Origin: Caballeronia insecticola
GTDB taxonomy: Bacteria > Pseudomonadota > Gammaproteobacteria > Burkholderiales > Burkholderiaceae
Assembly (NCBI RefSeq): GCF_000402035.1
Contig: NC_021287.1
Location: 2,108,001 to 2,172,000, forward strand
Length of the DNA: 64,000 nt
Direction: 5' to 3'
The translations under genes were made by a program, and so were the position numbers. Below the pieces are notes generated by a model. That model worked only from the letters and a program-made list of their open reading frames with translations. It was not told the DNA's origin and searched no databases. Of the stretch, positions 1 to 7,728 are shown in pieces. Positions within the stretch are counted from its first letter, which is position 1. Each line of letters begins with the position of its first letter.

Positions 1-172
1 CGGACCACATCGCCGCACACGCGTAGGCGGTTTCGTCGATCCATTTCATCAGCGCGCCGCCATGCACTTTGCCGCCGAAGTTCACCGAAGTCGGCTCGGC
101 GAGAAAGCGGAAAATGGTTTCGGCGCGGCTTTTCGGCACCGCGGGAATGGGGGATGAAGTCGGCGTGTTCAT
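1..172 (-). CDS. acyl-CoA thioesterase (hotdog fold), C-terminus cut by the window edge
   Basis: The first 57 codons of a protein that continues beyond base 1. After a short polar N-terminus it reads RAETIFRFLAEPTSVN, then GGKVHGGALMKWIDETAYAC. This is the start of the hotdog domain of YciA/acyl-CoA hydrolase proteins, where the conserved HGG-x-LMKWIDE stretch lies at the active site. Such enzymes hydrolyse acyl-CoA to free acid and CoA in the cytoplasm. The ATG at 170-172 is the only reasonable start. Substrate range cannot be judged from the fragment. Confidence 0.8.
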   Translation of the reverse strand, partial: MNTPTSSPIPAVPKSRAETIFRFLAEPTSVNFGGKVHGGALMKWIDETAYACAAMWS

Positions 173-245
173 GGGGGCGTCCGGCGGTTGTTCGTCTCTT
201 TGCGGAAATGCGCCGAGAGATAGCGGATTATAGGGTCCGCAATAT

Positions 246-395
246 TCAATCGTGGACAGTAATGCCCCGGTCGATGGTGCCGTACATGGTGATGCTGCCG
301 CCCCCGCCCGCCGATGACGCTCCGCCCGCACCGCCCGCACAACCCGCGCACAGCACCAGCACGCCGAGCAAGCCTGAAACAATGAGTCTGGACAT
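246..395 (-). CDS. small putative lipoprotein, 49 aa
   Basis: A 49-residue protein with a good Shine-Dalgarno (AGGAGA, 7 bases before the ATG). The N-terminus is a hydrophobic signal segment (SRLIVSGLLGVLVLCAGC) that could be a lipobox ending at Cys19, though the -3 residue is Cys instead of the usual Leu. The mature part is glycine-rich (GGAGGASSAGGGG) and ends SITMYGTIDRGITVHD. No enzymatic domain is visible. I recognise it only as the kind of tiny Gly-rich lipoprotein common in Burkholderia; function unknown. It stands alone between the thioesterase and the divergent ArsR gene. Confidence 0.6.
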   Translation of the reverse strand: MSRLIVSGLLGVLVLCAGCAGGAGGASSAGGGGSITMYGTIDRGITVHD

Positions 396-540
396 ACGAA
401 TTTCTCCTGCCGTATCGAACTGCAAGCGTCCATCATAGCGCCGGCGTTGTGCATCGACATTTCGGCGTGCGGTGAAACATCGGTTGCCGGGCCGCGTTAA
501 AGTGGGCAGACCGACTACTTCGCCCGATACGGACATCGCC

Positions 541-1290
541 ATGAATTCCGCACTCGCCGACGCCGATTCCCGCTCCCGCCACTTTCCCGGGCTGTCGCGC
601 ATCGGCGCGCTGATCGCCGATCCGGGCCGCGCCGCCATGCTCTGGTCGCTGATGGACGGCACCGCGCGCCCCGCCGGCGAACTGACGATGATCGCGGGGC
701 TATCGCCGTCGGCGGCGAGCGGCCATCTCGCGCGCCTGACCGAGGGCGGGCTGCTCGCGCTCGAAGTGAGCGGCCGGCACCGCTACTACCGCATCGCGAC
801 CGCCGATATCGCCGCGGCTATCGAGGCGCTCGCCAATCTCGCGCGGGCGAGTGCGCCGCAACGCGCGCCCGAGCGGCCGCCGTCCGCGGTGCCGGTGGAG
901 ATGCGTTTCGCGCGCACCTGCTACGACCATCTGGCGGGCGAACTGGCGGTGCGGATTTTCGAGCGGATGATCGCGCGCAACTGGCTCGCCGCCGACGACG
1001 AGCGCGAGCAGGCCCACGGTCCCGCCGCGCTCGACGCAACGCCCGAAGGCGCGCGGGCGTTCGCCGAGCTGGGCATCGACCTGAAGGCGCAGCGTGCGCG
1101 GCGGCGGCGTTTCGCGTGTACGTGCATCGACTGGAGCGAGCGCCGGCCGCATCTCGGCGGCGCGCTGGGCGCGGCGTTTCTCGAGGCGTGCGAGTCGCGC
1201 GGCTGGATCGAGCACACGGCGCAGCGGCGCGTGCTGCGCGTGACGCCGTCGGGACACCGGCATTTCGACGGCTTTCTGGCGGCGCAATGA
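541..1290 (+). CDS. ArsR-type winged-helix transcriptional regulator
   Basis: A 249-residue cytoplasmic protein. Residues about 20-100 form an ArsR/SmtB-like winged helix: RIGALIADPGRAAMLWSLMDG, then the recognition helix in GLSPSAASGHLARLTEGGLL and the wing SGRHRYYRIA. The remaining ~130 residues are a second domain rich in Arg and Ala, containing CTCIDWSERRPHLGGALGAAF and resembling the C-terminal part of larger ArsR-like regulators. No classical ELCVCDL metal-binding motif is present, so the ligand is unknown. I chose the ATG at 541 because it begins just before the conserved domain; the open frame extends upstream to 472. No obvious ribosome-binding site. Confidence 0.75.
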   Translation: MNSALADADSRSRHFPGLSRIGALIADPGRAAMLWSLMDGTARPAGELTMIAGLSPSAASGHLARLTEGGLLALEVSGRHRYYRIATADIAAAIEALANLARASAPQRAPERPPSAVPVEMRFARTCYDHLAGELAVRIFERMIARNWLAADDEREQAHGPAALDATPEGARAFAELGIDLKAQRARRRRFACTCIDWSERRPHLGGALGAAFLEACESRGWIEHTAQRRVLRVTPSGHRHFDGFLAAQ

Positions 1291-1457
1291 GCGGGCAATG
1301 AGCGGGCAATGAACCGGCGATAAAGCTTTGTTACGCGCACCTGCGCGCCGTTACAAACCGCATCGTACGGATACAGGCGCGGGCGATACATTGATCCGGT
1401 AGGCTGCGCGGGCTGACAGCGTCCAGATGGCGCACCGCGCGGCCGCCGGAGAATACG

Positions 1458-3650
1458 ATGAAAATCAGAACGATCGCCGCCGCCACGCTGTGCGCGTGCG
1501 CAGTTTTTTCGACATCGGGGCCGGGAGCGCTTGCTCAAACCGCGCCGCCCGCAGTGGCCGCGCAGACAGATCAGGGCGATCCGCCCGGACGCATCGCGCG
1601 TCTGAACTACATGGCGGGCACTGTCACGACCGAGCCCGCCGGCGCATCCGACTGGTCGTACGCGCAGATCAACCGCCCGCTCACGACGGGCGACCAACTC
1701 TGGAACGACGAAAACGCGCGCTCGGAGCTGCACATCGGCTCTACGGCGGTGCGGCTCGGCTCATCGACGGCGCTTTCGGTCCTCGCCCTCGACGACGCCA
1801 CCGCGCAACTCAAGATCGCCCAGGGCACGCTGTCGACGCGCGTGCGCGACATGCCGCCCGGCTCGACCTACGAGATCGATACGCCGAACCTGGCGCTCGC
1901 CGTGACGACGCCCGGCGACGTACGCGTGGACGTCGCGCCCGATGGCCGCGCGACCACCGTGACAGTGCGCAGCGGCGGCGCCACCGCGTATGGCGACGGC
2001 GCGGCGGTGCAACTCGCGGGCGGCCAGCAGGTCACGTTCGAAGGCACGAATCTCCAGCAGGCATCGGCGAACGCGGCGCCCGCGCCGGACGCATTCGATC
2101 AATGGAGCGCGGGCCGCGACGCGAACGAGGATCGCTCGATATCGGCGCGATACGTGTCGCGCGACATTCCCGGCTACCAGGACCTCGATGCCAACGGCAC
2201 GTGGCGCACGGATCCGTCATACGGAGCGGTCTGGGTGCCGAATGCGGTATCCGCCGACTGGGCGCCGTATCGCGCAGGACACTGGGCGTGGCAGGCGCCG
2301 TGGGGCTGGACCTGGATCGACGATGCGCCCTGGGGCTTCGCGCCGTATCACTACGGACGCTGGGCGTATGTCGGAACGCAGTGGGCGTGGGTGCCCGGTC
2401 CGATGGCTGCTGGAGCGCCGCCCGCTTATGCGCCTGCGCTGGTCGGCTTCGTCGGGGATGGCGGTAGCGGCGTCGACTGGAACGTCGCACTGACGGTGGG
2501 CGGCGTCGCGGCGGCGGGGCTCGCGTGGTTTCCGCTCGCGCCGGGGGAAGCCTGGCATCCGCATCGCGACGGATGGAGTCCGCGTTACTACGAGCGCGTG
2601 AACCGCTCGGTGTACGTGCATAACACGTTCATCAACTATCGCGCGCCGCGCGGGCTCACCGCCCTGCCCGCCAATGCGTTCGTGCATGGCCAGCCGGTCG
2701 GACGCAGGCCGTATGCGGTCGATCCGTCGCGCTGGCGCAATCCGCGCTTCTTTGCAGGCGCGCCGGGCATTGCGCCGACACGCGACAGCTTCGCGCCCGG
2801 TGCGCGGCGCGCGGATTACCGGCCGCCGCAGGGCGGCTTCGCGCGCCCGGTCGTGGCGACGCGCGCGCCGGTCGCACCGCCGGCTTTTCATGACCGCTTC
2901 GCGCAGCAAGGGGGCGGCCACGGAGCCGGAGCGCCACGGGTCGATAATGTGCGTCTCGTCGCAACCCACGGGCCGGCGCGCGCAGTGATCGCGGGCGGCG
3001 CGGGCAATGGTCCCGGTGGACCGAATCGCCTTGATGGTCGCAATGCACCGCATGCGCCGACGCCAGGCTCGCCTCAGCGCCCGGCATTCGCGGCGGCGCC
3101 CGGCGTCGCGCAGCCGATGCAGGCAGCGCAACCGCATGGCAACAATGTCCCGCGTCCGCCGCAGCAAGCGCAGTTCGGCGGCGATCCGCGCTTCTCGCAC
3201 GGCGATGCATCGCATGGGCGAGCCGTTCCGAACGATACGCACGGCAGGCCGTCGCAGCAGGTTCAGGTTCAGGCTTTCCAGCATGGAGCCCCGCCCACGC
3301 AAGCGGCGCCGCAGCAACAGCAACGGCCGCCGGACGCGTACCACGCGTACCATCAGGCGCACGCCGAATCGCCGCACGCGCAGATGATGCCCGCCCAACA
3401 GCCGCGTCACGAGATGCCGCAGCAGCGTCCGCAAGAGCGTCCGCAACAGGAAGCGCAACGGCCGCAGTTCCATCAGGAGCCACAACGTCAGCCGATGCAT
3501 CAGGAAGCGCGTCAGGCGCCGCCGCAGATGCAGCACCAGGAGCCACGTCAGGCGCAACAAGCGCACCAAGCGCAACCGCATCAGCCACCGCAACAAGCCC
3601 AACAGCCGCAACAACAACGCGGCGGCAACGGCAACGACCATCGCGGTTGA
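1458..3650 (+). CDS. exported FecR-like / DUF6600-type protein with Gln/His/Pro-rich tail
   Basis: A 730-residue protein with a cleavable signal peptide (residues 1-27, ending GALA-QT). Residues about 45-180 resemble a FecR domain: GRIARLNYMAGTVTTEPAG, then HIGSTAVRLGSSTALSVLALDD, then TPGDVRVDVAPDG. The next 200 residues are Trp/Tyr/Pro-rich with repeats of the type YGAVWVP, GHWAWQAPWGWTWID and APYHYGRWAYV, typical of DUF6600 proteins. From about residue 560 the chain is low-complexity Gln, His, Pro and Arg. The gene is monocistronic and ends at a strong terminator. It has no sigma-factor neighbour, so a classical FecIR signalling role is not supported. Exact function unknown; periplasmic or envelope location is inferred. 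Confidence 0.75.
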   Translation: MKIRTIAAATLCACAVFSTSGPGALAQTAPPAVAAQTDQGDPPGRIARLNYMAGTVTTEPAGASDWSYAQINRPLTTGDQLWNDENARSELHIGSTAVRLGSSTALSVLALDDATAQLKIAQGTLSTRVRDMPPGSTYEIDTPNLALAVTTPGDVRVDVAPDGRATTVTVRSGGATAYGDGAAVQLAGGQQVTFEGTNLQQASANAAPAPDAFDQWSAGRDANEDRSISARYVSRDIPGYQDLDANGTWRTDPSYGAVWVPNAVSADWAPYRAGHWAWQAPWGWTWIDDAPWGFAPYHYGRWAYVGTQWAWVPGPMAAGAPPAYAPALVGFVGDGGSGVDWNVALTVGGVAAAGLAWFPLAPGEAWHPHRDGWSPRYYERVNRSVYVHNTFINYRAPRGLTALPANAFVHGQPVGRRPYAVDPSRWRNPRFFAGAPGIAPTRDSFAPGARRADYRPPQGGFARPVVATRAPVAPPAFHDRFAQQGGGHGAGAPRVDNVRLVATHGPARAVIAGGAGNGPGGPNRLDGRNAPHAPTPGSPQRPAFAAAPGVAQPMQAAQPHGNNVPRPPQQAQFGGDPRFSHGDASHGRAVPNDTHGRPSQQVQVQAFQHGAPPTQAAPQQQQRPPDAYHAYHQAHAESPHAQMMPAQQPRHEMPQQRPQERPQQEAQRPQFHQEPQRQPMHQEARQAPPQMQHQEPRQAQQAHQAQPHQPPQQAQQPQQQRGGNGNDHRG

Positions 3651-3668
3651 AACCCCGCGCCACAAACG

Positions 3669-3698
3669 AAAACGCGCGGCCCGAGAGCCGCGCGTTTT
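3669..3698. terminator. bidirectional terminator between the FecR-like gene and thyA
   Basis: The inverted repeat AAAACGCGCGG / CCGCGCGTTTT has an 8-base loop. It lies between two convergent genes and has T-runs on both strands, so it can stop both transcripts. Confidence 0.85.
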
Positions 3699-3723
3699 CA
3701 CATCGATGAAACGAAGCCGGGAC

Positions 3724-4695
3724 TTACACCGCCATCGGCGCGGTGAGCGCCTCGTGGTGCTTGTACCCTTCCAGCGCGAAATCCGACGGCTCGATCTTCT
3801 CGAGCCACTCCGGCTCGTAGCGCTTCGTGACCGCGTAATCCGGCACGCGGTCCGAAATGATCAGTTGCGGCGACGCATACGGCTCGCGCTTCAACTGCTC
3901 CTTCAGCATGTCGAGCTGATTCTCGTAGATGTGCGCATCGCCGATAAAGTAGGTGAACCAGCGCGGCGTGAAACCCGTCAGGCGGCCGACGAGATGCAGC
4001 AGCGCCGCGCCTTCGGTCAGGTTGAACGGCGTGCCGAGCCCGACATCGTTGCTGCGAATGTACAGACACAGCGAAATTTCGCGCGTCACCGCATTCGGGA
4101 TGAACTGATACAACAGATGGCACGCGGGCAGCGCGATTTCGTCGAGCTTCGCCGGATTCCACGCATGAAACAGGATGCGCCGGTCGGTCGGACGCTCGAT
4201 GATCGTGTCGAGACACTGCCGCAACTGGTCGATGGCCTTGTACAGCAGCACCTGCTCGCGCCCGTTCTCGACGAAGCTCGTGACAAGCTGATAGCCGCGA
4301 TTGGTCGCGTCGGCGATCTGATCGCCCGCGGCGGCATCGACGAGCTTGTAGGCGGGCCACTTGCGCCACTGCACGCCGTAGACATCGCCGAGATCGTCCG
4401 GCCCCTGGCGATACGGATTCTCGAGCCACTGCGGGTTTTCGTTCGCGTTCGCGTCCCAGACCTTGCAGCCGAGCGCGCGAAAATCCGCCGCGCTTTTCGA
4501 CGCCCGCAGAAAGCCCACCAGTTCGCCGATCGCCGACTTGAACGCGAGCTTCTTGGTCGTCACGGCGGGAAAGCCCTGCTGCAGATCGAAGCGCAGCATT
4601 GCGCCGGGCATGCTGATCGTGCGGATGCCCGTGCGGTTTTCCTGCCATGTGCCGGTATCGAGGATCGTCTGGACGAGCTCGAGATACTGTTTCAT
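3724..4695 (-). CDS. thyA: thymidylate synthase, long form
   Basis: A 323-residue ThyA that methylates dUMP to dTMP with methylene-tetrahydrofolate. Visible motifs are [11 protein letters not shown] near the N-terminus, [14 protein letters not shown], the catalytic Cys at about residue 192 in [10 protein letters not shown], the dUMP-binding [19 protein letters not shown], and the C-terminal APMAV. It is the long form (E. coli has 264 residues); the extra sequence falls at about residues 85-160, before the catalytic loop. Shine-Dalgarno AAGGA lies upstream of the ATG. The usual partner folA is about 2.5 kb away on the opposite strand, separated by a sigma-54 regulator, so the two are not one operon. 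Confidence 0.97.
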   Translation of the reverse strand: MKQYLELVQTILDTGTWQENRTGIRTISMPGAMLRFDLQQGFPAVTTKKLAFKSAIGELVGFLRASKSAADFRALGCKVWDANANENPQWLENPYRQGPDDLGDVYGVQWRKWPAYKLVDAAAGDQIADATNRGYQLVTSFVENGREQVLLYKAIDQLRQCLDTIIERPTDRRILFHAWNPAKLDEIALPACHLLYQFIPNAVTREISLCLYIRSNDVGLGTPFNLTEGAALLHLVGRLTGFTPRWFTYFIGDAHIYENQLDMLKEQLKREPYASPQLIISDRVPDYAVTKRYEPEWLEKIEPSDFALEGYKHHEALTAPMAV

Positions 4696-4805
4696 TCGAT
4701 GTTCCTTGGGGTGTACCGCGCGCCGTCACGAACGGAAGGCCTAAAGAGAGATTTTACCAAGCGCGGGGTATGCGCGCTCTAATGCGCCAACGCGCCAATA
4801 CGAAA

Positions 4806-4827
4806 ACGGGCGCCCGAAAGCGCCCGT
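4806..4827 (-). terminator. terminator of the sigma-54 regulator gene
   Basis: On the minus strand the hairpin ACGGGCGC / GCGCCCGT is followed by TTTTCG, 21 bases after the regulator stop codon. Confidence 0.65.
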
Positions 4828-4847
4828 CCGATGAGCCGAAAATTCGA

Positions 4848-6227
4848 TCAGCCGCGCGTCGCGTGCTCCGGCGGCACATCGACTTCGATATGCCGCATGC
4901 CGTGCGCCGACAGCAGCCGGTACAACGTCACGCGCGAGATGCCGAGTTCGTGGGCCGCATCGCCGAGACGCCCGCGATGCCGCAGCAGCGCCAGTTCGAT
5001 CGCCTGCCGCTCGGCCGCCTCGCGCGCCTGCGCCAGCGACACCGGCGCCACTTCCACGTATTCGCCCAGTTCGAGATCGCGCGCCGTGATCTGACGCCCT
5101 TCCGACATCACGATCGCGCGCCGCACGCGGTTGATCAGCTCGCGCACGTTGCCCGGCCAGCCATAGTTGTGGATCGCCGCGATCGCGTCCGGCGAGAAGC
5201 CGCGCAGACGCCGGCTCGCGTCCTTCTTGAAGCGGTCGAGCATATGCTTCGCGAGCAGCTCGATGTCCTTGCCGCGCGCGCGCAGCGGCGGCTCGTCGAT
5301 CTGCAGCACGCACAGACGGTGATACAAGTCGGCGCGGAAACGCCCTTCGATCATCGCGGTCTGCATGTCGACGTGCGTCGCCGAAATGATGCGCACGTCC
5401 ACCGGCGTCGAGCCGTGACCGCCCAGGCGCTCGACCTTGCGTTCCTGCAGGAAACGCAGCAGGCTCGCCTGGCTTTCGAGCGGCAGATCGCCGATTTCAT
5501 CGAGGAACAGCGTGCCGCCGTTGGCCGCTTCCACGCGGCCGATCTTGCGCTGATTCGCGCCCGTGAACGCGCCGCGCTCGTAGCCGAAAAGCTCGGATTG
5601 CAGCAGATGCGCGGGAATTGCGCCGCAGTTGATCGCCACGAAAGGCTGATCGCGGCGCGCCGAACGTTCGTGGATGGCGACCGCCGTGAGTTCCTTGCCC
5701 GTGCCCGATTCGCCGGAGATGAACACCGGCGCGTCGGTCATGGCGACTTTGCGGATCGAGCGGAACAGCGCGAGCATGGCGTCGCACGAGCCGACCATTT
5801 CGCCCTCGGCGCGGCCTTCGCTGCGCGCGTCGTTCGACGCGGCGTCGTGCAGCGCGACCATGCCATACGCGTGACCGACGGAATCGACAATGCGGTCGTT
5901 CGACGTTGGCAGCGTCACGTAATCAAAGCAATAGTCGCGAATCAGGCGCCGCACGGCGGCGTCTTCGAGTTGTCCCGCCACCGTGGCCGCGACCCAGCCG
6001 ACGTTGGTCATCGTCAGCGACGATTCAAATGCCGCCAGTTCATGCGATTCGAATTGGCTCGACAAATCGAGCAGCCCGCCCGTTGCCAGATCGCTGCGCA
6101 AAGCTTTGCGCGTGTCGCGCGCGCTCGCGACGATTTCGATGTGCCAGCCGCGCTCCTCGAATCGCGCGCACAGCGTCTCGCTTGGATCGCGAGTTACGTA
6201 TATGAGTTGCCGCCGAGCGACGTCCAT
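4848..6227 (-). CDS. sigma-54-dependent activator, VpsR-like N-terminal domain
   Basis: A 459-residue bacterial enhancer-binding protein. Residues 1-130 form a receiver-like domain that lacks a clear phospho-Asp pocket and resembles the VpsR N-terminal domain. The AAA+ domain has Walker A GESGTGKE (172-179), an intact sigma-54 contact loop GAFTGA (219-224), Walker B GGTLFLDE (about 237-244) and the NYGWPGNVREL motif. A Fis-type helix-turn-helix (GRLGDAAHELGISRVTLYRLL) lies near the C-terminus. VpsR relatives activate exopolysaccharide genes and can bind cyclic di-GMP; that role is inference here. Shine-Dalgarno AAGGA precedes the ATG. Inverted repeats lie just upstream (6243-6258) and further out (6616-6631). 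Confidence 0.88.
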   Translation of the reverse strand: MDVARRQLIYVTRDPSETLCARFEERGWHIEIVASARDTRKALRSDLATGGLLDLSSQFESHELAAFESSLTMTNVGWVAATVAGQLEDAAVRRLIRDYCFDYVTLPTSNDRIVDSVGHAYGMVALHDAASNDARSEGRAEGEMVGSCDAMLALFRSIRKVAMTDAPVFISGESGTGKELTAVAIHERSARRDQPFVAINCGAIPAHLLQSELFGYERGAFTGANQRKIGRVEAANGGTLFLDEIGDLPLESQASLLRFLQERKVERLGGHGSTPVDVRIISATHVDMQTAMIEGRFRADLYHRLCVLQIDEPPLRARGKDIELLAKHMLDRFKKDASRRLRGFSPDAIAAIHNYGWPGNVRELINRVRRAIVMSEGRQITARDLELGEYVEVAPVSLAQAREAAERQAIELALLRHRGRLGDAAHELGISRVTLYRLLSAHGMRHIEVDVPPEHATRG

Positions 6228-6732
6228 TATTCAGATCCTTTGTTCAACGTTCGTTGAAAAGGTCGCGTAGTTCAGGCTCTCGCTACATCGCTGACTTCTT
6301 TGCCCTCACGCATTTGCCGTTACGGTTGGCAGTGGGACTTGTATTCAAAACGACGCCCCCGAAACACACGGAGCGAAACACCCCGCACCCTTCCACGAAA
6401 CCCTTTATGTCTGATTCTGTGCCGTTTTTGAGAGACTACTATAACCCAGAAACACCGAAAACAAATATCGTCACAAGCGCCGGATTAGCTACAAAACCTT
6501 GATAGGACGGGCTTGGCAAGAATTTCTCACGTAATTATTAAAAACTTTCCGCACGTTTTGATAAGACAAAATCTTATACCGGTTTTGTGAGAACTTCAGG
6601 TTTTTCTGCCGCGATGTTTCAGCGTTGAAACGTTTTCGGCTGATTTGCAAAGCCTGCTTCTTGCGCATTTTTCGCCACTCTTTGCGCCGCAACGGATCGC
6701 GGTTCATGGCATGTATTTCGCTAAATTCAGGC
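6228..6732. other. AT-richer intergenic segment with inverted repeats
   Basis: About 500 bases upstream of the sigma-54 regulator, clearly lower in GC than the surroundings. It holds TTCAACG-TT-CGTTGAA (6243-6258), ATAAGA-N5-TCTTAT (about 6562-6578), GTTTCA-N4-TGAAAC (6616-6631) and a sigma-54-like element (6707-6722). Short open frames on both strands have no family features, and I do not call them genes. Confidence 0.5.
6707..6722 (+). promoter_or_regulatory. possible sigma-54 (-24/-12) promoter
   Basis: TGGCATGTATTTCGCT keeps the GG and GC dinucleotides exactly 10 bases apart and matches the TGGCA core of the sigma-54 consensus; the -12 half is TCGCT instead of TTGCW. The predicted start would fall almost at the ATG at 6733, implying a leaderless message. 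That weakens the call. Confidence 0.3.
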
Positions 6733-7083
6733 ATGCCGGAAGGTAAGAACTACCGTTTGCCGAACGAACGTTCAATTTCTACGATTATTTCATTCCGCGA
6801 TAATCGTTATACCGGCGAGCCGATTACTTTATTCCCGATTAGTGCAGATGCGGGAATAGTTACCTTGGATTATGTCGTCAAGATGGCACTCGATAGTTCA
6901 TTCAGACGCGGCGAAGTATCCGAAACGCAACAAGACGGTGAAGACACGGACGAATTCATGCGCGCGCGGGCTCCCGCGATACGCACGACCGGTTCCGGCA
7001 TCAGCGTGACGCTATGGGACGAGGTCGAACCCTGCGTTCCCCGCACGACGACACCGCTCGCCGACGACTCGCCGGAGACGTGA
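6733..7083 (+). CDS. hypothetical protein, 116 aa
   Basis: An open frame of 116 residues from the ATG at 6733; the frame is open back to 6625. The first half (RSISTIISFRDNRYTGEPITLFP, then AGIVTLDYVVKMALDSSFRR) reads like a folded domain, but its codons often end in A or T, unlike neighbouring genes. The second half is Thr, Glu and Asp-rich with normal high-GC codon use and no known motif. No Shine-Dalgarno is visible at 6733. It could be a small protein controlled by the adjacent activator, or a chance frame. I recognise no family. Confidence 0.4.
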   Translation: MPEGKNYRLPNERSISTIISFRDNRYTGEPITLFPISADAGIVTLDYVVKMALDSSFRRGEVSETQQDGEDTDEFMRARAPAIRTTGSGISVTLWDEVEPCVPRTTTPLADDSPET

Positions 7084-7183
7084 CCCGACGCGGGCCGGAC
7101 ATGGCTCGCGCAGGTGTGTCGGTTAGAATCGAGACCCCGGCGGCGCCTGCGCGCACGCCCGTCCTTCGAATTCAACCCTTCAC

Positions 7184-7681
7184 ATGACGACGCTGACTCT
7201 GATCGTCGCCCGCGCGCGCAATGGCGTGATCGGACGCGATAACCAACTGCCCTGGCGCCTGCCCGAAGACCTCGCGTTCTTCAAGCGCACGACAATGGGC
7301 GCGCCCATCGTCATGGGACGCAAGACGCACGAATCGATCGGCCGGCCGCTGCCGGGGCGGCGCAATATCGTCGTCTCGCGAGACGCCACGCGGCGCTACG
7401 AAGGCTGCGACGTGGTGACGAGCCTCGACGCGGCGCTCGCGCTCGAACCAGCGAACGAAGCATTTCTGATCGGCGGCGCGCAGTTGTATCGCGACGCCAT
7501 CGCGCGCGCGGACAAGATGATCGTCACCGAGATCGACGCCGATTTCGACGGCGACACGCACTTTCCCGCGCCCGATCCCGCGCACTGGCGCGAAGTGTCG
7601 CGCGAGCCGCATCGCGCGGCGGCGCCGAACACGTTCGACTTCGCGTTCGTGACGTACGAGCGCATCGGCGCGTCGGAATAA
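7184..7681 (+). CDS. folA: dihydrofolate reductase
   Basis: A 165-residue DHFR that reduces dihydrofolate to tetrahydrofolate with NADPH, regenerating the cofactor oxidised by ThyA. Diagnostic stretches are [24 protein letters not shown], with the substrate-binding acid at Asp29 (equivalent to E. coli Asp27), [23 protein letters not shown] for NADPH, and [13 protein letters not shown]. Length matches the family (about 160). A -10-like TAGAAT lies near 7123. The gene is followed at once by a strong terminator, so it is monocistronic. Confidence 0.96.
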   Translation: MTTLTLIVARARNGVIGRDNQLPWRLPEDLAFFKRTTMGAPIVMGRKTHESIGRPLPGRRNIVVSRDATRRYEGCDVVTSLDAALALEPANEAFLIGGAQLYRDAIARADKMIVTEIDADFDGDTHFPAPDPAHWREVSREPHRAAAPNTFDFAFVTYERIGASE

Positions 7682-7683
7682 AA

Positions 7684-7707
7684 AAAGCCCCGGTGCTCCG
7701 GGGCTTT
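7684..7707. terminator. bidirectional terminator between folA and pmbA
   Basis: AAAGCCCCGG / CCGGGGCTTT with a 4-base loop sits between two convergent genes, 3 bases past the folA stop codon. Confidence 0.9.
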
Positions 7708-7728
7708 GTCGCTTTTGGCGGGTTCGAC

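Noticed and set aside
6489..6734. 81-codon minus-strand ORF rich in Arg and Lys
   Set aside because: Sits in AT-rich intergenic DNA with no ribosome-binding site and no domain; the overlapping plus-strand frame is somewhat more plausible.
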